64,000 bases of DNA. It comes from Opisthocomus hoazin (Eukaryota; Chordata; Aves; Opisthocomiformes; Opisthocomidae). Under the pieces are notes generated by a model. It was not told the origin of the DNA. It did not search any database and saw only the letters and a list, made by a program, of their open reading frames with translations. Position 1 is the stretch's first letter; every line of letters begins with the position of its first letter. The stretch is from contig NC_134428.1 in assembly GCF_030867145.1 (NCBI RefSeq), positions 25,461,537 to 25,525,536 of the forward strand. The letters are read 5' to 3'. Made by a program: the position numbers and the translations under genes. This document shows positions 29,501 to 41,500 of this stretch, piece by piece.

Positions 29501-32500
29501 AAGAACAGCGATCAACTCCGAGTGCACAGAACTGTTCCTACCCAGGCAACAGTAATCATATTACTACGAAATTCTGTAAATTCACTTTTAGCTATTGAGA
29601 ATCACTAAATGCATCCTATAGAAATTATCTTTAGAAAACACTACGTTCCTTCTGATATTATTACATATTTGTGTTCAACAGAACCTTTCATTATCCTACT
29701 ACAAATTTACTGGATGCTTTTGAATGGCTTTAGCCATCGAACAGAACAGAACTTCCACAGAACCTTAGGTTCATTGAAAGTTTGATTTCGCCTTTCCCTC
29801 CTTTTTCCCCGTTGGCGTGAAAAGCAGGGCTGGCTCAGTATCACGCTAGCAGAAGTTTGTTTCCATTTTAAATACGGTCACCCGCAGACCATGTATCATT
29901 ATGTGAAGTGCAAAACAATTTTCATACACTTATCTGAAGCGCTCTTTGCACACCCAACCGGTTTATCAGGGATGTAAAGTCACAGCTCGCAAAGCCAGCT
30001 CTCCGCCTCCGAAGCCCGGGATGTCCTCCGCAGCCACCGGTGGCAGCGGGACAGCGTCCCCAGGCCAGCGCTGGCTTCGAAGAGCCACCGACGATGACGT
30101 CAGGTTCAGAAACGCAAGAGGGAAGACCTCGCCCTTCCTGCAGGCCCATATTCCACCTTTAATAAGCGAGCCAAGAAAGAGCCACTAAATAATATTGTTT
30201 TTCAGTGACCACAACCACGAAACAGAGAGTGCAGCCGTGTGGCAGCAGCACAGCCCCCCTCCGCACGGAGCAGTCACCCGGGGAGAAGCAACAAACCATC
30301 GCAGGTATCTCCCTCCCTCCCTCCGAGTCACAGGTACAACTAGCTTAAAGTTTACATCTAACTTCGTGGGACACTAATTCCTCCTGCCAACTAATCAAAG
30401 AATTAGCAAATTTATAGAAAGTAACATAATTTCTTTTTCACTGATTATTAAATTTTTGTCCTTAGCCCTTATTAGGTCTTCTTTCTATCTTGTCTAGTCA
30501 GTAGCATGAAATGATGAAGGGATCCTTCTGGAACCAAGACCCGAGTACAGACTGGAAGCTTTTGCCGCTGAGAGTGTTCCCGAGGGCCTTGCCCAGCCCA
30601 GCAGCACTGGCAGCTGGCCTCCAGCCTGGAGAGCCTCCGCTGCCAGCCTCCCCCCGGCCCATCGCGCACGCAGCCCGAGGTCACGAGGCGCAGACCACCG
30701 CAGCTACGGCTGTCTACATTCCCAGCAGCTACTCCACGCAGCCCAAGCAGTTCATCCTCAGCCGCAGAGCGAGGTCCCTCCAAGCCATGACTAACGGGGA
30801 ACGCAGGCCCTGCCGCCCGAGCCCCTCCTGTGCCCCAAACATGCCGCTGTGCCACCGAGCTGCTGTGCAGGAGCCGTCCTCGCGCTTCGGGATGGCAGGA
30901 TCCGCAGGGAGACCGGGCCCTGCCCACACCTCCGACACCAGACGGCAAAGAGCACAGCCCGAGCAGCAGCCTGGGGACGCCGGACTCTGCTCTCAGCTGC
31001 CTAGATATAAAATAGCCGCCAGACTGGCACCAGTCCACTGGAAGCAGGAACGGAGCTGGTCCCCTGGGAAAGGAAGGCTTCTGAGAACCGAAGGTGAAGC
31101 TTTTCTGCTGCACTGGGCAGGACTCACATAAGGGTTCTGGCATAACAGGTATCGGCTGGTACAAAGCTTTTCGATTGAATTCATCAGTGCATTTTAAAAG
31201 ACTGCTTCTAAAACCAAAACTGAACAATTCTTTGTTGCAGCTATAATCACCCTCTTAACGAATAAAGACAACAAAACTATTGAATTACCTAAAAATGGTA
31301 CTTTGGAGCTGTTTTGCGCTGAGTCAGTACAGCATTTTGCCCACCACAAGCACTGGAATGCAGAGCTCGTGTGCTGCTCTCGGCGGCAGCTGCCAAAGCA
31401 GCTCCTCACTTCTTCACCTGCCCGATGCCCGGTCCAGCCGGGGTGTAAACCCGTCCCGCAGCCAGGCTGACCCAAACCACACTGCCAGGAAGAGTTCCTT
31501 CGCAGCCAGACAGCTCCCCGGATCGACTCTTCACACCCCGCTGCCAGCTCCGGGGTGGGGACAGGGAGCAGGTTAGGCTCCAAGCACAGTCCAGCTGGTG
31601 AATCTCAAACTGACTCTTCAAACAACTTTTCTCTTCTTTTGAAGACAGCTGGTAGCGTACTTCACATGGAATACGACATGCCACATAAATGCCGGTGCCA
31701 TTTTCTGTTCGGGGATGGCATGGCCAGAAGGAACTGCCTTTACTCATTCCAAGCAAAAAACCAAGATGCTGGAGAGCGGGAAGATGGTGTTTTTTATTCT
31801 AGACATGTTAATTATTATACCTTAGCCTGGTGGGAAATTTTAAAAATGTATTGCACATGCCCCCAATTGGCCTTCTCCAAGTGTTTTATAGCCTCATTCA
31901 TTTTATTTCTTTCCTTCTTTCCGGCAAAGCCCTCGCGCCCGGCCCAGCCCGGAACACAGCCCGGCGGCAGGGCCCTGCTGCAGCTCACTGCCTGGCTCTG
32001 CCGCCAGCGGGGCAGCCACAACAGCTCTCGCCTCACGGGTTTAAAACTGGTCCCCTCGCTTTTTCATTTTACTGCTCCTTCCAGGCCAGAAGTCTTCTCT
32101 GTGCATCTGGAAACAGCAGATGAGAATTCCTCAGATAAAACTGTTTATCTTCCACAGGGAAAGAATTTACATTTCCATGTATAAAATGAAGGGGCTCTAT
32201 TAAACCAGCACCGGAGATTTAAAAAAAAAATAAAGCTTCATCTAAACAGTATTTGAGATCTCCTTGACTTCCCAGCAGGGTCCTGTCCACCACCAGCACA
32301 CCGGTCCTCGTGTTGAACACCAGCAAGGGGCTTCCCTCTCCAGCGGGGTGAGCCCTGTGCTTCATCATCTCAGTTTGTGGAACTTCATCATTAAACACTT
32401 CCAATCATTCTAAAACGAACCGGTCCTGACCCAGGGCTGAGCTCCAGCGCAGGTCAAAGCCACAAGACCACGAGACCAGTGGAAACGCACCCTCCTGAAA

Positions 32501-35500
32501 GGCTGACAGGGAAGGAACAGGAACAAACCTGACATCGAGAGCCATAAAAACCTGGACGCTCGCAACAGAACGAGTGAGTCAGTTCCAGTGCCCAAACGGC
32601 AACAGAAACCTTGACTCACGCGTGCGGGTGGAGGTGGAGCTGGCGGCAGGGGATGCCGCGCAGGGCAGCTCGCTTCGTGACGAAGCAGCAAGTCCGCGTT
32701 CCTGGACTCTGGAGAGGTTTCAGCGGAAGCGAGGAGACATCCACCCGAAACATGAGACAAAATTCAAGCTCGCCTTCCCTGCTGTTTGATTTTCCTTAAA
32801 CAAAGCGGCTGTTTGTTACCATGAGTAACCAGATTAGCTCTGCTGGCTAAACCTCGGAGCACCTTCGCCGGGCTGGCAGCACATCCTGCCGGCTTCCCAC
32901 ATACAATGGGCAGGATCTGCTGCCAGGAAAAATGAAAGAATCAGCAGCTCTGTTCCAAAACAAGGAATCCAGAATTAGACGACAATTTCCCTTCTGAAAG
33001 GTTTGCTTTTTGAACATTCACTAGGACGGACCACACGGAGAACGCGGCTTCAGGGATGGCACCAGCTGACTTCCACCCATCCGCCCTCGCGTTGAACACC
33101 AGCAAGGGGCTTCCCTCTCCAGCGGGGTGAGCCCTGTGCTTCATCATCTCAGTTTGTGGAACTTCATCATTAAACACTTCCAATCATTCTAAAACGAAAC
33201 GAAAATTTCAGTCAAGGGAAAAGGCTGTAACAGCTGCGAGAGCGCAGGGACGAACTCGGTGGTGCCTTCTCGGTTGGGCCACAGGAGCCCAGCACCCACA
33301 CGCCAGAGCCCAGCACCCACATGCAGGAGCCCAGCACCCGTGCCTGAGTGCTGCCGACTTCCAGCGGCTGCTGTGGGCAGTCCCCAAACAGGAAACCAAT
33401 CCTTGGTTATGGCAGCATCGCCCTTCATTTCTACTTGGTTTTGACTTCAGGAAGTCAAGGTGATACCGGGAACTTCTTGTTTTCTAGCTCAGAAGAACGT
33501 GACAAAGTTTTCCCTGCCCCTTCCTCCTCCCGGGCTCACGCAGAGGCTCCTGACCCGAGCCAGAATTTCAAACACAGGCTGCAACGTACACATTTCTCTC
33601 TCCCCACATTCTACCCAGATTCTGCCTTACTGCACGCTTTTCAGAAGCTAAGATCTTTAACACATTAAAGGATCTTTCTGTGTGACTGGAAAGCAAAAAT
33701 CCTACAATTGTGGCCTTCATAAACGCATATATTTCAGGCCACTTTTCAGAATCACTTCATTATGAAGGATTTCTTTTGCTTCCTCTGGCAGCCTGTGGCA
33801 ATACTCAGCTCTGTGGATATACTGTAGGAGTCTGGTTTCACCTGCGGAGCATTTTGAAGACAAGTCAGAGAAGAAACGTTTTTGGCCAAGCACGCTTCTC
33901 GCCACAAAACCCAAGTTCACCATGTCACACAAGCCCCAAATTAATCCTGATTTGACTCTGCGCCATAAAAAAAACCCAAACAGAATTCATCCTGAAAGCA
34001 AGGTGATGAATTGGGATCTTCCGTACGGCTGGATTTTTTCCAAAAGAAACAAGTATGACTCAAGTTTAGCATCAATATTCTGTGAGCTATTTTTAAACAT
34101 TTTAAATCCCTTCAGAATGACTGTGGGATGATAGTCACCTTCGTACTTGGTGAGCGCTACTCACAGCCAGTCACCGGTTAGACTTCGAGTTTGCCTACTA
34201 TCCCTGCTTCTTCACCCAAACTGACAACATAAACTTCTGTGCAAGTATTAAAATTGCTTCCCCTGTAAACCCCTTGGCGACCGATGCTGCAGCGGCAGGA
34301 GCAGAAACCCCACCAAGGGCTGCTGCGGAGGAGATCACCAGCAGCTCGCTGCCCACGGAAGGTCCGCGGTGCAGAAACGGTTTTCGAACTAAAGTGACAC
34401 TCAGGTCACCGATTTTAACCCACGCAGAAGTGCTTTAAAACACGGTGCATCACCTCTAAGGCACCAAAGCATTTCATTGATCGAGGACTTTATCTTCAGA
34501 ACCCCAGGAGCTGCAGAACTACAACCCAGGCCTCGGTAAATAGATGAAGATTTCACAGAATCACAGAATCACAGAATAGTAGGGGTTGGAAGGGACCTCT
34601 GTGGGTCATCTAGTCCAACCCTCCTGCCCAAGCAGGGTCATCCAGAGCAGGGGGCACAGCACCGCGTCCAGGCAGGTCTGGAATATCTCCAGAGAAGGAG
34701 ACTCCACAACCTCCCTGGGCAGCCTGGGCCAGGGCTCCGTCACCCTCAGAGGGAAGAAGTTCCTCCTCATCTTCAGCTGGAGCTTCCTCTGCTCCAGTTT
34801 GTGCCCGTTGGGCCTTGTCCTGTCGCTGGGCACCACTGGAAAGAGTCTGGCCCCATCCTCCTGACCCCCACCCTGCAGATATTTGTAAGCATTTATAAGG
34901 TCCCCTCTCAGCCTTCTCTTCTTCAGGCTGAACAAGCCCAGCTCCCTCAACCTCTCCTCGTAGGAGAGATGCTCCAGTCCCCTCATCATCCTCGTAGCCC
35001 TGCGCTGGACTCTCTCCAGTAGCTCTTCATCTTTCTTGAACTGGGGAGCCCAGCACTGGACACAGTACTCTAGATGAGGCCTCACTAGGGCAGTGTAGAG
35101 GGGAAGGAGAACCTCCCTCGTCCTGCTGGCCACACTCTTCTTGATGCACCCCAGGATCCCATTGGCTTTCTTGGCAGCCAATTTCTGCTCCTTCCTCTCT
35201 CCATTGAGGTCCTCCATCAAACTTTACTTGGTCACCCATCTAACAGCCACAGCTTTGATCTCTTCTATCATCTCAGCCATCCAGCGCTGAAGAGTGAAGC
35301 CTGCCTGCTCTAATTAAAGGCAGCCCAGGCTCGAGAAGCTAATCATCCTGGAAAGCAGGCAGGCTCATCCTGCGCAGCTGCAGGGAAACCACAACAGACT
35401 GGTCGCATTAGGGGACCTGAAATTCCCTCGTAAGAGAAACGGATCCGAGGCTCCTCTCCCAAGCGAGGTGGTCAATTTAGCTCATTGGAACCACCGCGGC

Positions 35501-38500
35501 TCAAGCCAAATCCGATTTCAGGGCCACTCTCGGAGGTGCAGTCACCGCAGCGAGGCCCCGCACTGTCCTTCAGAACTCCAACTCCTCCTCTGAAATACAT
35601 GTTTATAATACGAGATATTGAGAATTAAACCAAGTATGGTGCAGTTTGAGAAAAATACTGTTGAAACAGTTAAGTCTAGCTAACAAGTCCAGGTAGATAA
35701 TTTTGAGCCACATGTCCATCAGAGATGAATATTAGTTGAACTTTCTAGATGGCAAAAATATAATTGTGCTCTAAATGCAGAACCAGATTTAAAGCACTTT
35801 CATTCGATGGAGGAAGTGACGTTTCAGCGAGCAGTCTTTGATAGTTTTTAAACTTCTGGATCCAAATAAAAAATTACAACTAAGTGCTTCCAGTTGACTA
35901 TTATCCCAGCAAATTAAACACTTACTGCTAACCTATTTCACACCATGAACAAAGTTTTAGCTAGTCAAGCTCTCCCCGTCGTCTTTTCAACTTTCAAAAA
36001 AACCAAACCTTCACTCACAGTGTATGTTAGGCCAATAAAACAAGATGTGGCTTCTTCCAAAACAGTGCATTTGATCTGTGAAAGTATTAATCCCTTCCGA
36101 AGGAAATGCAAAGTCCTGCTGTAGGGGATTAAAATTCTGAATGCTTAAATCCAGTCTGGATGAAATCTAGCTGTGGTCATATGTTGGTTTCCAAAGGAAA
36201 AACTCCTATGTCAAGCTGCCACAAATTAGTCGTTAAAACAAACAAGGAATCTGTGACAAAGCTAAGCTACACAAGAAACTGCCTAAATATATCAAATCAT
36301 AATGTCTTTTCTATACCTTGTTTTTTCCCCTTTAATTATTACAATATATATTTCTCATGCAAAATGCACTCTACTGCACATTACTATAGAACTTGGACTT
36401 TCCAAACATGTCAGTTATTAAAATAATTTACAAAAAAATGTATACAAACACCATTACATAAAACCTTAGTAAAGAACTGTTCTTAGTATTTAACTGCCCA
36501 GTATTTATTTACACTAGAAAGTTTATTTTCACACAAGGTCCTTCCCTCCTCCAAGCCAGCAACCACCTTTTACTTATGTAGAATAATTTCATCTAAAATT
36601 GGCTGGGTACAATATTGACATAAGAGTTAGTAGAGCAGAAAGCAACCTAAATAATTACTGAATTTGTTATTCCTTAATCTGAGGTGCAATTTTACAGTCC
36701 CCGTATGCCAACACAACCGCAGCTGCTGCCAGAACGGGAATTCCCCGGCCGCCTGCGTGCCCGAGCAGCACTCACGGCCGAGTCGCACCGAGCCCCGGGT
36801 CTGGCTGGCAATGAGCCCGGCGGGCAACGAGCCCGGCCATAGCGCAGGACTCCGTCGGCTGCAGCCACCTCCCTGCCCCGTGCCGGCTCCCCAGGGCTGC
36901 TCGCCTCGGGCCTCCACAGCCGCTGAACGCAGAACAGCCCCGGCCAGCACCAACCCAAACCCAGGGCGAGGAGCACACGCTGGGTTCCTCCCTCCCACGC
37001 TTCTCCTTTCAAGAGCTCTGCCCGAAGCAGGGCCCCTTCCCCGAGCCTCGGGTACAGATCCCCAGACCTTGCACCCCTCCCCTGCACCTGCAGCAGGCAC
37101 AGGCAGCTCAGACTGGAATTACACCCAGTAAAAGCCATTACTGGTTTCCAGTTGTCACAGCTGCCTCCTTGGGCCACCCCACGGCTGCACCATTCCAGTC
37201 CCGGGGCAGGGGAGCTGGCACCAGTGCAGGGAGAGGGGAAATCTGTCCCTTCCAGCAGCAGCAGCTACTCAACGTCAGCTGATGCTGATCACAAACTGCG
37301 CCCTGGGGCTACCATTTCATTAACACAGAGGTGACATCACCTGGCAGAGCTGCTGAGAAAAGGTGTTGTGTCCTCCCCTCCCACCATCCTCAGCTGCTGC
37401 CATCTCCCTTTGGCCGCCACAGGCATCTCCACCGAGCCGGCTGAAAGCTAGCCTGGCAGGAAGAAAACCCATTTCTCAGTCCGATTAACTTCACCATCAC
37501 ACGTGAGAGCACAAAGCAGGGGTGGGGACCAAGAGGAGGGCAGCCACGGGCACCCCTGCAAAGCCCGACGCCGTCGCACCTCGACCACAGAGCCACAGCA
37601 GCAGCTGATGTTTCTGGATAAGGGAACAGTTCAGGAATTTCTATCACATGGGTTTGGCAGCTTTTAGCTGTAGGCAAGGACCATGCCCTTGGCAAACCAC
37701 CCGCTGACATGAGAACTTCACATTTAAAGAGAGAGGGGGAAGGGAAAAAAAAAGGGTAACCCCCCCCCAACCCCAAACACATCCCAGACTTCCAAACAAG
37801 ACACTGCCTCCTTTCTGGCCACAAAACAGGTGGGCAGCCCACTAATTCCAGACATTTTTAAATTTTGTGATTTCTTTCACCAGAAGTGCTGCACCATCAA
37901 TCACTGGGAAAGGCTCTAAGAAGCAGTACCACCTGCTGCAAAGGCAAACCTTTACAGCGCAGACACGTCTGAACAGGAAAAATATACAGTGCAGGAATGA
38001 GCAAAATACACTGAACTGCTAAAAAAAAAATCCTGGCCATTTTTTTGCATATTTGTTTGCTTTTTTGCACTTTGGCAGGACATTTCAGCCTGTTACCTTG
38101 CGTAAGTGTCAAAAAGCTCCAATCCAGAAGTGAACATTACAGCAAATGCAACACTGCTCTTAATTTAACACACTGCCCAGACAGGTCTATTTTAAGTTTG
38201 GGGATTTACAACACTGGCAAGAGAAAGCCTTTGAACAGGAACCAAACGGAATCAACACAAAAAGCAAAACAAGGAAACACAGAAAAGGCAGAAGAAAGAA
38301 GTAGGAATAGAAACTAAGAAAGCAAAAACGAGTTGGAAGCTTTGAAACAGCAGTAAAAGCGTAAGGGAATTCAGCGACCTGAGGTTATGCAAAATTGACT
38401 AACAGGCCAGTGACAAAACAGGCGTTATTCTCTAGGCCTACTATTTCCCAACGCAGCCTTTGCACTGATTTTCTGATCAGCAGCCATGATTAACAGTTCA

Positions 38501-41500
38501 TGGCTGAACCCTTTCTTACGTTTCACCAAGAAGAAAGCGAGTTTGAGCCGAGCCTGACCACCCGCCCGCCGCGGAGCCGACTCATCCCATTCCCGGGTTT
38601 CAGGGCGCTGGATACAGCGTCTGTTTGCGCGTCGCTTAGAGACAGCGTACACAAGAGCATCTCACTGTGCCGAACACGCCATCACCGCCCGGCATGTGCG
38701 GCACACGGTGCTTCTCGCTGCTCCAGCACGAAACTGAAAGTTAACTCTCTCACTAGGTTTCCGAGAAGGAAATCTGAGCCTCGGCACGACGGTCTCATCA
38801 CGGTTTATTAGCCCGACTGCACTTCAGCGCACACTGGGACCCGCTGTTACAAAACCAGGATTACTTTATCCTGCTGTTCCATTCCTACAAAAAAAAAATC
38901 AGATCAGAACACTTAATCTGCGTAGTAAATCGGCTTACAGCACGACTAACCAGTTAAATGTTCAACAAGCTGCAACTGTTTAGCTCACACATTTATTTTT
39001 CTATATGAAACTGTTAGCCTTCTATCTTTGCTGCATCTTCTACAGGAAAGAGAACGTTTAACCAGGTGGATTAACATTTCCTTCCATCCATTGCTTGGTA
39101 ATTAGTTCCTAGATGCAAAGAAAGTCGGCATTTGAATAAACTGCTGTACCTTTCAAAGCCATACCGCAGCCATAACTTTCCAATCTGGATGCACGGCAAT
39201 TAATCTTCTAAGCAAGAAGATTAATAATTTCATTTTCCTGTCACTGGCTAACGTGGCTTTTTGTAGCTTTAACTCTGTCGCCAGGGACGTGTGTGCACAC
39301 GCCCGCCCGCAGCCGCACGCTCCCACAGCACCGACCGTCCCCAGCAGCGAGCAGCTTCTCTGCGCAACGCTCAGCTCCACACGTTACCACTTCTCCTTTT
39401 ACTAATTGTCATGCTGGAAGGGTCACTGGGATTCTGAGAAATATGCAACATAGCCAACAAGTCTACTTAGGCAAAAATCTCGGTCCAGCAATTTCTGGCC
39501 CAGGACAACTTGTAAGACAGCAGGAAGCAACTCCTCCTTTATGGATCCTGCTCTCCCAAAGCTGAAGCCGACACTGCACGCCCATTCTTTGCAGACTCCC
39601 CGGCTCTTTGATTCGCTCTGCCGCCGTCACTCCAGGATGTTCCCGTCATTTTGCAACGCGGACAACTTCACACGGAAACAATCTGTGTCGAGGAGAAAAA
39701 AAGGCTCCCCGGCACTCGGGAGCAGCAGGCGTGACCTCAGCCGGCTGGCGCGTATTTCTGTCAGCTCGCTTCCTGTTGCGACAGCGGGACCGGCCAAGCG
39801 CAAGGCGCACGACGATTCTGACATGCTTTTATCAGCAGCGGAACGGCCATCACAGACTCAAAGCTCAAGGCTATTTGGTTCCTAAGGAGTAAATTTTCAC
39901 CAGAGTGTTCTAATTCACTAAACAAAGCACTGTTGCAGATAAAAAGGCTACTCGAAACCTCCCTGTTTTTTTCTTGTCTAGACATCAACGCTGCTTTAAG
40001 CGTGGCAGTGTCGGTGAGGATCCGATTTAGCGTTGCCTTCCAGACTGGCACCTGCAATAACCAAGCAGCCCGGAAAAAGGAGGCAATCAAGCACAGCAAT
40101 CTGTTAAAAACCACTCGATGTGTCACCACCAGCTGCCATGAAGCTGCTCGGTTCTGAATCACCAGAGATCAATCACACCTTACCCACCATTATAATCCAC
40201 ATTATTGAACTCCCCCGGGTGTCAGCCCCGCGCGGGGCCATGGCAGTCGGGGGACAGCTGACGGCTGCGCTGTGGCAGGCCCACCACAGCGGGCCGGAGG
40301 TTCTAAAGCCCCAGAACGACAGAGCTCCTTCTTTGAACAGCTTAGGAAACCTTTTCTTCTGGAAACTACGTATAATATTAGAAAACATTTGTAACACAAA
40401 GACACTACTAATTTAACCACATCCTAGAAAGATCATATGTGTTTGGCGTTTCACCATGGGCTAAGACAACGACCTCTAAAAGCAGTTCTGGTCACGTTCT
40501 CACAGTATCTGATCCATTCTCATTAACAAACCTAAAAATACCAGGCAAGTACCTAAGAAATACATTTGCTTTCACAAATCCCAAGTGTATCACATTACAG
40601 CATCAGGTTAAAACAGCGTGGTAGATCACTGCTAGCTACTTTAGCAGATTAAATCATTACTATTTTAGGATTTTGACTGCGGGTATAACCTGATATGAAA
40701 ATTATTTGCTCTAAAGAACCACCATCAGATCAAGCTAGAATCAAGGAATCACAGCTCATCCGCACAGAGGGTATTACCAAGACTGTTTTGCTGGTCTGAA
40801 TCAATCTCCGACGGGCCGGACTCCCCTCGAGAGCGCAGGCACAGCCGACAGCTCAGCTGCACAGCTGTCGTGTAAGCGGATCTAAGCGTATTTTTACCTT
40901 CACTACTCTGCTGTTTGTCAGACACCAGAACCTCCACCGTGGACGCACTTAACCCCCCCCAGACAACATACCCTTTCCTACTCCTTCAGCCTCCCCTGCG
41001 GAGCTCCACGCAGACAGCTACATGGGGCCGGCCGGGGACTCGGGCTCCGGCCACGTCCCGCGACACACGCACAGCACGCCGGGTTTGGCACGGCACAATG
41101 CTTACTGCTGCCCTAGACCCTGCGAAACCTTGGGAAACCACCCGAGAAATCTCTGCGCAGAAAAAATGTCATTTTATTCATCGTTGTAAGGCAACCCAAG
41201 ACCGTGCTTTCCTGAGGCGGGTGCTCCCTTCGCCCTTGCTGTGCAGTCCTGCCCCCTGGCAGAACAGGAGGCCCAAGATGATCCCGCAACAACAGGTCCC
41301 ACGGCACACGTCTGCCCACTGTCCGCATTTTGTCAGTCCTCTGATCTGTGTCACCAAGCACGGCGAAGAGCCAAAGGAGATGCGGGCATCCATGCAAGAG
41401 GGCAATTAACACTTCCCAAATCCCGGAGTTTGGGGTCTTTTAATTTCTTTTCCTGCAACAAAAATCTCAAGTATTTTACACGCTGCCCACTCAGCAGTTG

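Noticed and set aside
36627-37177. 155-161-codon frames on both strands
   Set aside because: Overlapping antisense frames in GC-rich intron sequence with no recognised domain; treated only as a CpG-rich patch.
40749-40937. Minus-strand peptide beginning [17 protein letters not shown] as candidate ARHGAP17 exon 2
   Set aside because: Only loosely like TEVLSEDLL; the exact match with correct splice sites and phase is at 26529-26568.
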